From Aotearoamyces nothofagi (lineage: Eukaryota; Ascomycota; Leotiomycetes; Leotiales; Tympanidaceae), in the NCBI GenBank assembly GCA_015345905.1, contig JADDTR010000003.1, positions 1,054,001 to 1,118,000 of the forward strand: 64,000 nt of DNA, written 5' to 3'. Below, in pieces: positions 47,406 through 58,415 of this stretch. The notes under the pieces were generated by a model that saw only the letters and a program-made list of their open reading frames with translations, made no database searches and was not told where the DNA came from. The translations under genes and the position numbers were made by a program. How positions within the stretch are numbered: the first letter of the stretch is position 1; every line of letters begins with the position of its first letter.

Positions 47406-48827
47406 TTCCCTACCTAGACATCTAGACAAACCCTATTTGAGGAGCATCGTGACTCATCAGATACTACAGTATATACTCGATGTAACCACGCCAGTGTTGC
47501 TCTCGAGCCAGCCGGCATCTCATCACTTGTAGCTCGACACCGCGTCACGCGTTACAGTATATACTTCGTTACTCGTCAGTCGCTGCTCGTTGATGTGCTT
47601 GTACAGTACTGTACAGCGCAAGCCGGTACTGTACTCTGTACTCGCGATGCAAGGGCAGAGTATCAGTATCATGCACGGTTGCAGGTACCCAGACACAACC
47701 CTGCTACCCTATGGAGAGCTGCCCCTACTCATACAGTCGAAACGAAACCGCAGAAACCGCAGAAGCTGCAGAAAGACTCCTCGTCCCGACGGACCCTTTC
47801 GAGTTACGAGTTACGGCTTCCCCTGCGGCAGAGAGAGATGGATTGTGCCGGCTAAGATGCAATGTAATGTCAGGTAATTAATATTTAATTGTGCCGCGTT
47901 CCTGGCCTGCTGCTGCTCCACTACTGCATCGTGAAGTAGCAGTGATTAGCAGTGATTAGCAGCACACGCCCACGCACGCGCCTACTCTTACTCTCACCCT
48001 TACTCTATACCTACAGACTCTTGAGGTAATGTATAACGGATAGCATATATAGCAGATATAGCATGTATAGAATAAACAAGAAAAGGCGGCTGCAGTCGAG
48101 ATGGCCTTCGCCTTCATGGATGTTAGAGGAGCATAAGATGCTATACTCTACGTCTGCGTGTGCATGGCATGTATACCGAGTGTGGCTGGCCAGCTGGGTT
48201 CTGTACCATCCAACCCAGCCGAAAAGCCTCACGGACGGGTGGCCTCTGTGTCTTATATCTGTCAGTTATCACGCCGGCGAAGCTCTTCTATGCCGCTCTC
48301 TGTGGTACCCCGCCACAAAGGCCCCGATATCCACGAAACCTCGCCGTGCTCTGTATGTGTGCAAGTGCTTCGTATGCTGCGGTAGAAAGAAGGTGAGGAC
48401 TGACAATGCTGGCCTGGCTGGCATTGCTGACACTTGGCACAGCATTCTTGGCCAAGGGCGCTCCGGAGCCTGCGCGGGCGACGAATTGGCTTCGCTGAGG
48501 GCGCAGAGGGCGCAGAGGGTGGTGTCCTGGCGTTTGGCAGCGTTTGACAGCGAATGCACCTCCGTTCGACCTTCTGCAACGCCCACGCAGTCCCTCATAC
48601 CCCAGCCCGGCGCGCAATCCAGGAACGCGCTTTCACTTGTAACTCGTAATATTGTACGACGGCCCAGCCAAACTTTTTTTTTCTTTTGCCTCGTCCCCCG
48701 AAGTCGAGCAGACCTCTTTTCCCAGCCCCTCTGCCAGATCTCCAATTACTATGCCCATCCTTTGTTGTTGTTGCTCGCTCGTTGAATACCATCGATAGGA
48801 CGGGCGTCGCGTTGGCGCCAGGTTACG

Positions 48828-51800
48828 ATGAGTGTAGTGCATTTAGCACTGGCTGAAGCTCCAGCCCCAAAGCTACACGTCTCGTCAAATCTCAACCTCA
48901 CGAAGCATCTTCACCTTTTCCCATCCAAGGCGGACAAAGACAACGACGGCAGTGCTGCTAACACGCCTACGACGCGACAATCACGCCGGCCCTCCCCTGG
49001 ATTAGCTGCCAGGCTGCAGGCTCTCGGCTTTGGTAGAGATTCGAGCCGAAGACAAAAGACCGCCGGCACTCCATCAGCTGAACTGGTCGGTCGAATACCA
49101 GAAGCCCACATTCGATCACTAGATTCCCGTCATCGCGCAAACTCGACAAAGTCGATTATCACACGTCGAGGTCGAGCTTGGAGCGGTGCCAGCGGCAGAT
49201 CCGCCCCACAAATTGTCGGTGATAGCTCTACGGGCTTCACCGTACGAGAAGCTACCCCTGACCTCCAGCTTGAGGATCCTGCAGCTGCCAGCCTTCTCGA
49301 CAGTGATACAAAGGTCCAGGAGGTCGATGAGCGGGGGCCGTCGCCAGTTGCAATTGAGGGCTCAAACGATCCTGCTATGAATAACCATGATGAGGCTCGT
49401 ATAATGGACTCACAAAAGTACCGGCTCCCTGACCATGAAAATGGCAATGGTACCAAAGCAATGCCAGGCACTAAAACTGCACACTTTGAGAGAGATGACG
49501 AACCACCTCCGCCTATCTCGAAAGATTCGCCAAACGAAGTTCAGGCGCCTGGTGACTTCTCTAACGACGTTCAATCCTACTTCAACCCATTTAGCTTACC
49601 GCGGTCCGGATCAATCTACACCCTTTCACGCGTCTCGTTTGCCAATCAGCTCGCACAGCTAACGTCCTTGCAACTTCCTGATGCCGAATCACTTTCAAGT
49701 AGAGTGTCTGCGATACCGACCTCTCAGGTAGCAGCCAAAGCCTTGATGAGTGCCGCCGAACAAATAAAAAGCTGGATATCTAAGGCGTTCGAGGTGCTAG
49801 GTGGCTTAGATGCGGATGATGATGTTGAATGGGCTGCGGCAGGAGGTCGAGAAGGTCTTGAGGAAGTGCAGAACGCCATTACCCGGTTTGAGGAGTTGAT
49901 CAACGTCTATATTGGTGCGATTGAGGAACTGCAAGGCCGGAAAGATGTTGCAACTGTGGCATCTGATGAATTAAAAACCGTAGTTACACAAGTCGAAACT
50001 ATACTCACTGAATGGGAGAAGATCCGACACACGTTGACTGGTGTGAAGGGCCAGGTTGAACTAGCTATGGAATGGGAAGAGCTATGGAATATCGTTTTAG
50101 GAGATATCGGCAACGAGATGGATATTTTGAGTAGGCTGGTTTTCGAGATGGAGGAAAAAAGACATAAGTCATTACTGGCAGAAGCAGGACACGAGGGTCT
50201 TGATTTGGGAGATCTAGAAACCATCGTTGAGGAGACTCCACCTCCAAGACAACAGGCCAAAAATCGGTTCAGCGTCACGGCAGCCTTTCCAATGACTCCG
50301 AACTCTCCCAATACGCCGACTATGGCTCATGATGATTCTAGTCTCCTGGCCCTGTTTGCTAGAATGCAGCCTCTACGAGCATCCTTAGATTTCCTTCCCA
50401 TGAGACTATCTACTTTCCATGCCAGAGCAGACGACACGTTTCCTACTGCATGTGAAGAGCTTGAGACGAGGCGGGAAGGGCTTGAAGGTAGCTGGAAACG
50501 ACTGGAAAAGGATGCTGAATCTCTTCGTCGAGAATTGGGTGAGGACCGCTGGGTTCTTGTCTTCAGGGGTGCGGGACGGCAAGCACAGAAGATGTACGAG
50601 TCAGTGGAGAGGAGCCTTACCAAGCTGAAAGAAACGATAGATGCTGGTGCGCACCTGAACAACCCTTCAGCTATGGGCAAGAAGATTGAAAGCTATGAAA
50701 CAAAGAAGATACACTATGGCCCTGCAATCGAGCGCGTACTGGCTATCATAGAAAAGGGCGTGCATGACCGACTCACAGTCAATGGCGAGATTGTACGACT
50801 TCACTCTGATATGCAGAACAAATGGGATGCCCTCAAAAGCCAGATGAGTTCTCTGGATGATAGCCTAGAGAGTCTGCAGGCCGACAGTAGGAATCAACAA
50901 TTAAGGGACTCCATATCGAGCTTAATGTCAAATGATAGATCTACCGTTGGCAGCGTAAATGACACGCCTGGAAGCTCGCCTGCATCTTCTGTCATAATGT
51001 CAAACCTTCAGGGAGGCACCGACATCACTACACCAGCGAGGAATGGCAAGCTTCGATTAAGCATGAGCCACCTGCCTCAGCCTGGAGGGAGGAGGGCTTC
51101 ACCAAGTGGGGCTACGGGCATGGGCCAGCTACCAAGGAAAGGCCTGACTACTCGGCTGTCCAGCGCAAGTGGATCCCCGTCCCCACGAGGAAGTTCAGCT
51201 ACGCCAACTGGCAACCGACTCCCTCACTCTGCTTCGTCGTCTGCTGATGGTAGACCTCGATGGAACTCAAGTGTTAAAACAGATGATGGTCTCACTGGGC
51301 ATAACTTCAAGCCTCTTTCCCTTACAACGCCAAGTCCTCATGCGAGGACAGGTCCACCTTTGTCACATTCCAATCGTTCAAAGTCGATTTATACGCCAGT
51401 ATTGAAAGATTCAAAGATACCACTTCGCAGCCCCGGGACTTCTAATATTCCATCATCTCCACTAGGAGGTGATGCCACGCCTTCCCGACGGCGGAACAAC
51501 TCGCGGCTTGCCATGCACGATCGCATTTCTTCCCCTAGTCCTGGCCCTTACTCTCAACAGGTTCTGTCTCGACCACGACAACTACAGACTCAAGCGTCGT
51601 CACCTAACCTGTCATCGCGGCGCATTTCTATCCAGCCGATGAATCCAGGAGGCAGTAGTCCCCTCGTCCGCCCGACAATATCAAATCGCCCTGCAAGCTC
51701 GCTTGCTATAAACCGTCGAACCAGCTTGCTGCCTCAACCTCGAGGACGTCTGAATACTGGTGTAACTGGAAGGGAGAGTCCGCAAGCAGTCGCAGGTGCG

Positions 51801-51875
51801 GCGTATGCGATGCGTCGAGATAGCAGCCAGGCGAGCGTTGATAGTAGAGGCAAAGAGAAGCCGAAATGGCGGTAA
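48828..51875 (+). CDS. KAR9: KAR9-family spindle-positioning protein
   Basis: Single exon of 1015 residues. The first 240 residues are basic and disordered. A helical KAR9 domain follows, about residues 250-700, with long amphipathic helices (EEVQNAITRFEELINVYIGAIEEL-like, VETILTEWEKIRHTL, ALFARMQPLRASLDFLPMRL, LSTFHARADDTFPTACEELE). The C-terminal 300 residues are Ser/Pro/Arg-rich and probably bind microtubules. Three SxIP-type motifs that could bind EB1/Bim1 are present: SAIP (about residue 293), SKIP (862) and SNIP (872). KAR9 links astral microtubules, through EB1 and type V myosin, to the cortex for spindle orientation and karyogamy. The N-terminal start is the first ATG of the frame; its first 30 residues are not recognisably conserved. 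Confidence 0.9.
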   Translation: MSVVHLALAEAPAPKLHVSSNLNLTKHLHLFPSKADKDNDGSAANTPTTRQSRRPSPGLAARLQALGFGRDSSRRQKTAGTPSAELVGRIPEAHIRSLDSRHRANSTKSIITRRGRAWSGASGRSAPQIVGDSSTGFTVREATPDLQLEDPAAASLLDSDTKVQEVDERGPSPVAIEGSNDPAMNNHDEARIMDSQKYRLPDHENGNGTKAMPGTKTAHFERDDEPPPPISKDSPNEVQAPGDFSNDVQSYFNPFSLPRSGSIYTLSRVSFANQLAQLTSLQLPDAESLSSRVSAIPTSQVAAKALMSAAEQIKSWISKAFEVLGGLDADDDVEWAAAGGREGLEEVQNAITRFEELINVYIGAIEELQGRKDVATVASDELKTVVTQVETILTEWEKIRHTLTGVKGQVELAMEWEELWNIVLGDIGNEMDILSRLVFEMEEKRHKSLLAEAGHEGLDLGDLETIVEETPPPRQQAKNRFSVTAAFPMTPNSPNTPTMAHDDSSLLALFARMQPLRASLDFLPMRLSTFHARADDTFPTACEELETRREGLEGSWKRLEKDAESLRRELGEDRWVLVFRGAGRQAQKMYESVERSLTKLKETIDAGAHLNNPSAMGKKIESYETKKIHYGPAIERVLAIIEKGVHDRLTVNGEIVRLHSDMQNKWDALKSQMSSLDDSLESLQADSRNQQLRDSISSLMSNDRSTVGSVNDTPGSSPASSVIMSNLQGGTDITTPARNGKLRLSMSHLPQPGGRRASPSGATGMGQLPRKGLTTRLSSASGSPSPRGSSATPTGNRLPHSASSSADGRPRWNSSVKTDDGLTGHNFKPLSLTTPSPHARTGPPLSHSNRSKSIYTPVLKDSKIPLRSPGTSNIPSSPLGGDATPSRRRNNSRLAMHDRISSPSPGPYSQQVLSRPRQLQTQASSPNLSSRRISIQPMNPGGSSPLVRPTISNRPASSLAINRRTSLLPQPRGRLNTGVTGRESPQAVAGAAYAMRRDSSQASVDSRGKEKPKWR

Positions 51876-52524
51876 CGCGTCTATCCTCTCGGTCTTGACA
51901 TATTTAGGGACGAGTATGGTGGAATGGCTGTGAGGATGGCTTACTGGAGAGCTCTGGTATCTATTGCCTCACCTCATCTCCCCGGGTGTTGGTCTCGGGG
52001 CACTTGAGCGTTCCAATCGTTTGATCCGAGTTCCACTTGATACCACTTTGTCGATGTTATTTTAGCGAGGGCGCCGATCACCTTGTACATATATTACGAG
52101 CAGGCCGCTCATGTTGTTTTTAGATACCACCTGCTGCATGCATTATAGGTAGTTGCACATCACACTGCAGGAATGATGGTAATATAAGGCATTCCAGAAG
52201 CTGTCTGGAGCTTGGTGAAAACCGTCTGCTCGTCCCGTGATACCAAACTACCTGGATGATGATCTGGACAAGAAGCAAACTGGTCGGCTGCTGATGTATT
52301 GGTTGCATGAAACAGAGTTCATCCCCACTGATTATAACCGTCTAAGCTAGATCGTGCCAGTTTGATATTTCCTAAGGGGTAGGTGATTGCAAGGCAGCCA
52401 CCACCTTGATAGCCGTCTCGCTGAGGCAATTTGAGAAGGAAGGCACACACGCTGGCGTTCCACTCTCGCAGACTAGCTCGATTTTCTTGCCTTTGTTAGG
52501 AGAGACTCCTGTTTACACGCGCGA

Positions 52525-52585
<61 letters not shown>

Positions 52586-52764
52586 NNNNNNNNNNNNNNN
52601 NNNNNCACCACCCCCCCCCCCCCCCCCCCGCGGCCCTCTTCCTGCACGGGGATACAAAATCACTTCAGTTCACACGCGCTCCCTCCACCAGACCTACACC
52701 ATCGAACATCAGAAGCTACAGAAGCCTCACTGCCCGCAGCAAGCCTTGCTGCAGTCCGTTCAAG
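51876..52764. other. Intergenic region containing the assembly gap
   Basis: 3' flank of KAR9, then the poly-G/N/poly-C junction (separate entry) and about 135 bases before the next start codon. Sequence across the gap cannot be trusted. Confidence 0.6.
52526..52629. other. Assembly gap: 60 G, 20 N, then C-rich run
   Basis: Sixty consecutive G (52526-52585), twenty N (52586-52605), CACCA, then nineteen C (52611-52629). Two contig ends appear to have been joined; the homopolymers may be read artefacts or a real G/C tract that stopped assembly. Confidence 0.95.
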
Positions 52765-54599
52765 ATGGCTTTCAACTTCTTCAGTGGCAAAGGGGACGCC
52801 TACTACTACAACATCTGTAGTGATATTGTGAGTGTCTCGTAGATCTCCTGCTCGCCTGGTGATTCCGGCGGGATGCCGCTCTCTGCCTTCGGGTTCGTGA
52901 TGCGTGTATAACCTAGGGCTGTGCTTATGTTCTCTTGACATCGTATTCTAACACGCTGTAGGCAAGGCCTCTGATTGAAGGCGACTACCTTATAGTCTAC
53001 CGTTCGTCGGCCGTCGCGACAGCCAAGCCTGTGCAATACGTCGCTACGGACCAACGCATGATAAGGATTGGCGACAGGGTACCCGTATCGAAGAGTACGG
53101 GCTTTCAAGAATTCGTGCGATTCGATGGTCTGGTACGGGGTATCAAGAGCTTTCAGAAGTATACCAACTTCGATACCAGCAAGCCTGGAGTGGTCAGAAA
53201 CATTTCTGCGGGTACTCATATCACGTTAGGGATAACCCTTCACGATCCCGGCAGTAACTCCAGTTCGGAGTATAAGCCACCCGAGATACCCAAGGGCTGT
53301 GACCCGGTTATGCATCACCTGATGACTGAAAAGACTGCCATTGCTCCGCTGGGTTCGTTCATCTCTTTCGGCTTCTGTCTTCGAGGACAAAGTGATCGCG
53401 GCTTTCGATTCTGCCAGCTTGAGCTATCTTGTCAGGGCAGCCCTCCTCCTGGGATCCAGGTCGAAGACTGGGGCAGGGAGACGCTCCTAGCCATTCACAT
53501 CCCCGATAGGCCCAGACAAGGACCAGACACGACAAGAGTTGGCTGTAACGATGTCGACCGACAGGTTCTCCACCCCGACATCAGAAAGATATCGCGAAAT
53601 TTGGAATTTTGTGAGGAAACCGGATCGATTGTAATGATAGGCTGCAAGGCGCTCGTTACGGGACCAACGTCATTCTCTTCGGATGGCGACGAGCAAATGG
53701 GAGGTACCATAAGTCTGAGAACCGGCGTTGGTGCTGATACTTCGGATGGCTCAGGAGCGGATAGACAGAACAAGATTATTCGGGAATTACAGATGAAAGT
53801 CAACAGGCTGCTTGCGGAGATAGAGGAGCAGATGCAAGCTGCCTGCAGAGCCGGGGCGGTAAAGGGCGGCTCGAAAGGCACGTGTGGCCACCTTGACCAA
53901 GTATATGCTTCAGATGAGGTCAAGGCCAAGACGAAATACGCCGCCCACCTCATTTCGAGACTAGATCGAGAGAAGGCTGCTGCCTCTGCAAAGGACCATG
54001 ATAAGGGGGGCGCAAGCTACAACGACGAGAGCAGTTCGAGCCAGGAGTATATGAGCATGACCGATGACCAGAGCGGGAGCATATCGGACGAGCAGTACAT
54101 GGACATGCCTGCCAGTAACGATGGAAGCAAAAGCGAGGTTTCTGATGATCAGGGTTACGGGGGGGTCTCACTCTCGGAGCCTGGAGTGCCATTCATGAAT
54201 GAGATGCAGCTCGAGCAGAAGCGGGTTTTGGAGATGAAGTTAAGGGAGAAGCGCGAGGAGGAGAAACATGAGGGGAAACAACGGGAGGAAACAGTCCTGC
54301 AAATCAGAACCGCAAGCAGCCAAAAAGGTAGTACATATTCCAACTCAGCATCTCAAGGGGTCATCATCTCGGAGCCTGGAATGTCATTCATGGATGAGAC
54401 GCAGCTGCAGGATATGTTGTTTTTTGAGCAGATGTCAAAGGAGAAGCAGATGCAGGAGGAGGAGCAACGTGAGGGGAAACAACGGGAGGAAGCAGTCCTT
54501 CAAGCCAGAACCAAAAGCAGCCAGAACGATCGTGAATATTCCAACTCACAATCTACAAACTATGGAACACCCCCCGTAGGCTGCGCGCCTATCCCTTAA
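52765..54599 (+). CDS. Unknown protein with internal duplication near the C-terminus
   Basis: Two exons, 52765-52827 and 52962-54599, joined in phase 0 over a GTGAGT..CTAAC..TAG intron, giving 566 residues. The N-terminus (MAFNFFSGKGDAYYYNICSDI, then ARPLIEGDYLIVY) and the first 230 residues look like a mostly beta-strand domain I do not recognise. A coiled stretch (KIIRELQMKVNRLLAEIEEQMQ) and Ser/Asp/Glu-rich linkers follow. The last 150 residues contain two tandem copies of about 65 residues, each starting SEPG(V/M)xFM(N/D)E and running into Glu/Lys/Gln-rich helix, EGKQREE(T/A)VLQ and SSQ...YSNS. No signal peptide or membrane helix is seen. It begins 135 bases after the assembly gap. Function unknown. 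Confidence 0.75.
54170..54560. repeat. Intragenic tandem duplication, two copies of about 195 bases
   Basis: Copies at about 54170-54361 and 54365-54560 share TCGGAGCCTGGA, then CATTCATG, AGGGGAAACAACGGGAGGA and AGCAGTCCT-like stretches, all in the same frame. Confidence 0.85.
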
Positions 54600-54928
54600 C
54601 TTTAAGGATTGTATAGCTTACGGTCAAGAGATAAACATTGCAGCTGCTCTTAGGGTATGTTTTCAGGGATGGATCAGACGTCAATGATAGACAATAGCGT
54701 AGAGGCCAATTACAAACACGACAGATAGCTTTTACCCGCGTTCCATATCATGCCTATTGTGAGAATATGCCCTTCTAGAGATACTTACTAGATCATGATG
54801 GGGAGTTCCGATCTAGTTATAACGCTTTTAGGTGACCGATCGGACCTTGCTCAAGATGTCGCATCTTTCATCGAATATTTTTATGGTTCGTTGGACGGAA
54901 ATTGGCGTTTTATATTTAAATTATGATC
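54600..54928. other. Intergenic between converging genes
   Basis: No gene seen. Confidence 0.5.
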
Positions 54929-56158
54929 CTACATCTTCGCATTTGCAGCAGCCTTCGCCAAGTCTTCGCGCGTCAGCTGCGAACCTGGTTTCTTCTTGTC
55001 TCCAAGTCTCCCGATTTCATAAAGTTTCTCAAGTATGACCTCGTCTCCAAAGTTGGAATTATGCTAATTGATTTTAAGTCAGCGAAGTCATATCTGGTAA
55101 ATAATGAGCAGAGAGAATCCAGGGAATCTTGAGCAAAGTGGATCAATCGAAATAACGGGCAAGGACGAACCTCGAACTCAGGCTCTTCGTCATAAGCCAC
55201 ACGAGCAGCATCTACTAAAATCCTTGCTGTCATACCCCATACTAGATATCTTGCAGCCTCAGTGTCTTCGTCTTCTTCTAGTACTTCTGAGATGGCCTTC
55301 TGGCCGCCTTCTCTGGTTTTTGGCTTCGTTACAGTTTGGTTGTTAATTGGCACTTGGAAACGATGCATCCTCCATCTGCCTTCATGCCATAATGTCCAAT
55401 CGCCGCTGTACCAATCTGATCTTTTCCCCGGTATCGTCTCGCCTTCTCTCACCTCGTCGTCAGTCTTGAGGAAGTTATGAAATGGGGCAGAGAAGACTGC
55501 TGCGACTTCTTTGGCGTCTAGACGCGGGATCAAGCTCTCTTCTACTGTCGTGCCCTTTTGATCGTCAGAATGAAGGAATGCTACACATGGTCGTACAGCA
55601 AGCTCGGTCTTGGCAAGATTAAAGGGGAGCTGGCAGATATGTTCTATTCGGAACGGTGAGGGGATCTTGTTGTCGTCTAGTGGAAGGCCGATTTCTTCAA
55701 AGGCTTCGCGGCGGCTTATGTGGAAAGGGGTCTCGGACACATCATCAGCCTTGCCACCAGGCAAAGCAGCATGACCAGAGTAATTCCGTAAACTAGCCGC
55801 GCGCATTGTTATCACACAACGCAAATCACCTCTACGGTCCGCAAAAAGCAGAAGCAAGACCGCCGCGCGCCTTGATACCGGGAGTTTGTCCCATATCGGG
55901 AACGGCGGAGGCGTGAAAGCCCTCAATCTAGCCAGAGCTTTCTACAACAGCATCAGCACCATTTCATACAACGACTAGAACGAAAGCACAACAGAGTTGC
56001 GACTCACTAACCGCCGAGGCCTCTGAGAGGGGAGACATGGCAGTAGAATCGAATACGCTTGAACCGTAGAGATCTGAGATGCTCTTGACAAGGTCGTTCA
56101 CATCATTCTCGTCGAGCACGATTTCAGCTGAGGGTTCGACGTCGAGGATGTCGCTCAT
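54929..56158 (-). CDS. Nudix hydrolase, CoA-pyrophosphatase-like (Pcd1/NUDT7 type)
   Basis: Three exons on the minus strand: 56012-56158, 55171-55941 and 54929-55063, in phase, giving 350 residues. The middle exon has RRAAVLLLLFADRRGD, ALPGGKADD and a Nudix box SRREAFEEIGLP, with the PGGKxD form typical of CoA-cleaving members. The final exon gives HNSNFGDEVILEKL and KKKPGSQLTRED, found by following an intron (55064-55170, donor GTTCGT). Without that intron the frame stays open 66 more codons but loses this conserved end. The first exon (MSDILDVEPSAEIVLDENDV) joins by a GTTAGT donor. The family hydrolyses CoA, its derivatives or oxidised dNTPs, often in peroxisomes; no clear PTS1 is seen at the C-terminus (ANAKM). 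Confidence 0.9.
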
Positions 56159-56744
56159 GGCTTATATCTACGGGTGTTCTCAGACCAAGGGAACAAACAT
56201 TGCCATGTCGTCACTGATCCCCTCACGTGGGGTAGGGGCTAGGGGCGCTAGTAGATAACGGGATAGCGGGGATCTTTATTACCCATGAGGCTGATGTCGC
56301 GCCTTGTTTTGATTCTTCTTTACTATTTATTTTTCTTTGCATTCCATGTTTTGATAAATCTTCACAAAATGCCATTCTATTAGCAAGCAAGACTTTGAAT
56401 AGCTTCTTTTCATGTCGATACAATAAAAGGGATTCTTACGAGAAATGGTGCGAAAAGTATCTCCCGGATCGGAGGCGGTGGGATTTGATATTCCTTTGTG
56501 GAACACATCAAAGAAGCATCCCGTCATCTTTGCGCAGTGGCGGTAAATTATGCTTCTGGGTAGGTAGCAAACAACTTCTCGCACTCTTTTGCCAGCTCAT
56601 CGCCGTCTTTGGATTGATCGTATTTCTTTGTCACGATTGAAGAGACTTCAAAAGCACTCTGTTTTCAGATGTGTTCTCTTTGCCGTGCGTTCTCATTTTC
56701 TCAATATTAATATTTTCACTGTGCGGTCCTCTATCTTTTATGCA
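56159..56744. other. Divergent upstream region, Nudix gene / unknown basic protein
   Basis: 586 bases between the two start codons. No gene recognised. Confidence 0.5.
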
Positions 56745-58415
56745 ATGGTAATGTACGCAGATCATCGTCCTTGGTTGCATGATAATCGCTCCTATTCTCC
56801 TGTTCTTGCTGGCCTTGAGATTGCATTACCTCCGGGGCAAACAATTCCAGAATCGCGAGCAAGAAATAGTTACATTAACAAAGCACTACCGCCAGTACCT
56901 TCTCAAAGACCGGTATCAGAGGCAGTTCGAGTTGCGGCAAATATTGGTATACCTTCAATTCGGCCTCCTTCGATAGCGGCGACTATGGACGACAAGCAAT
57001 GGGGACACGGGTCAACTCGAAAGATTGAGCAATTGACTGGGCTCACTCAGATGTCACAGAGCCCAGTGAGATCCAAGAAGATCCAGCAGTTGACAGGTTA
57101 CGACTTGGATACTGGACATACTAGCGTTAGCTCGGAACGGAGTATTGACAGATCCTCCGTCGTATCATCCTTTGGTTCAGGTAGCGAATACAGTCAACAT
57201 GAAGAAGCGACTCCAAGCGATATCGAAAACAGCCCTGATGATAATATCGATACTTATAACAAGTGGGGTTCTTGGGCGGCGCCAAAAGACTCACCTATCT
57301 CGCCAACAGATCTGAAAGGGCCCTTCTACCTGCAGCCGGGTACTTACAGCGGAAGCGCCGCGGAAATCGGAAATATTGGTCATAGTACGGAAGCATACCC
57401 TGTACCTCTTCCACTTCGTCACAGGAACCGCGAAAGTACATTATCTACTAATAGACTGACTTGGGGGGGTAGAAAACCGAATGGTCCAAATTTGGCGATG
57501 ACTCTAGACGAGCTCCTCATCGAAGAACGCAGTCGTTTAGGAGGCAATCTGACTACGGAGATATGGCGCGCAAATAGTTATGGTATTGATCCTCCAAGCC
57601 AGGAAGAAATGTCACCAAAGCATGAGGGTATGCGGTATACAGTGCTCAATCCTTACGACAAGGCTACGGCAAGTTTTGCGCAAACTCTTGAGCCATTACC
57701 ATTGCCCTTGACTCCTAAACCCAAGCACTTCGAAGAACGCTCCATTAGTAGATTCAGCGACCATTCGTCAGAGACGAATGGCGCAGGAATTGTCTCTCAC
57801 GTGCGTGACTCGGTCGTCTCCCATGTCCGCACTATCTCGTCCAACTTCAAGACTCCAAATCGGCCATCCATAATCTTCAAAGACAAGGTAATCACCTCAT
57901 CCATAAGATCAGCCTCTCCAAAATCCACAAAACGCAAAAGAATATTTTCTAGCACAAAAGCCATTTCGACTGGTAAACATCCCCTGAGAAGCCCTTTCCC
58001 ATTCACCAGTCCCCTCAATAAATCCCACAAGGACGATCAAGCTTCTCCTTCCAGCCCCTCCATTAGCTTTACTCGGCGCATGTCCGACGCAATTAAGACG
58101 TTCTCTGGAAGCAAAACATCACCACTTATCCAAGAGAGGATCATCCACACTCATGCTCGGTCAGTAAATGGACCAGATACGCCAATGCCGAGCAAGCCTG
58201 GATTCATGGCGGCGAAATTACAGCTGCCAAATGCACTCAAGGTGGCGGAGTGGAAGAAAGGAGGATTGCAGATCCAGGATGCGATGGAAAAGGTTAAAGC
58301 GAAGGCAAATCTTAAGAGCAAAGAGGAGAAAAGGAGGGAGAAGTTGAGAAAGACGATCAGGGTTATCGGAGAAGCGGATCAGAGCCCGAATGGGCCGGTT
58401 ACAAGATGGCTGTAA
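56745..58415 (+). CDS. Unknown disordered basic protein with paired LTG motifs
   Basis: Single exon of 556 residues from the ATG at 56745 (MVMYADHRPWLHD). The frame is open 52 codons further upstream, but those look like leader sequence. Visible elements are a short repeated motif (RKIEQLTGL and KKIQQLTGY, about 24 residues apart), LAMTLDELLIEERSR, a Ser/Pro/Arg-rich basic middle (SPKSTKRKRIFSS), and a C-terminal helix rich in Lys, Glu and Arg (MEKVKAKANLKSKEEKRREKLRKTI) ending in NGPVTRWL. No domain is known to me. It may be a cytoskeletal or nuclear basic protein, but that is a guess from composition. Confidence 0.72.
   Translation: MVMYADHRPWLHDNRSYSPVLAGLEIALPPGQTIPESRARNSYINKALPPVPSQRPVSEAVRVAANIGIPSIRPPSIAATMDDKQWGHGSTRKIEQLTGLTQMSQSPVRSKKIQQLTGYDLDTGHTSVSSERSIDRSSVVSSFGSGSEYSQHEEATPSDIENSPDDNIDTYNKWGSWAAPKDSPISPTDLKGPFYLQPGTYSGSAAEIGNIGHSTEAYPVPLPLRHRNRESTLSTNRLTWGGRKPNGPNLAMTLDELLIEERSRLGGNLTTEIWRANSYGIDPPSQEEMSPKHEGMRYTVLNPYDKATASFAQTLEPLPLPLTPKPKHFEERSISRFSDHSSETNGAGIVSHVRDSVVSHVRTISSNFKTPNRPSIIFKDKVITSSIRSASPKSTKRKRIFSSTKAISTGKHPLRSPFPFTSPLNKSHKDDQASPSSPSISFTRRMSDAIKTFSGSKTSPLIQERIIHTHARSVNGPDTPMPSKPGFMAAKLQLPNALKVAEWKKGGLQIQDAMEKVKAKANLKSKEEKRREKLRKTIRVIGEADQSPNGPVTRWL

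Larger units (their letters stand above)
45873..48827. other. Third gene-free island, 3 kb, with minisatellites
   Basis: Holds two adjacent minisatellites (46804-46873 and 46941-47010), (TA)n at about 47372-47402, and GTACTGTAC-type palindromes near 47605-47640. A 240-codon open stretch at 48063-48785 has low-complexity, Cys/Arg-rich composition and no domain; it more likely belongs to the KAR9 upstream region. Confidence 0.5.

Noticed and set aside
48063-48785. 240-codon open stretch upstream of KAR9
   Set aside because: Composition is erratic (many Cys, Trp, Arg), there is no domain, and overlapping stretches are open on the opposite strand, so it is probably chance in a GC-balanced leader region.
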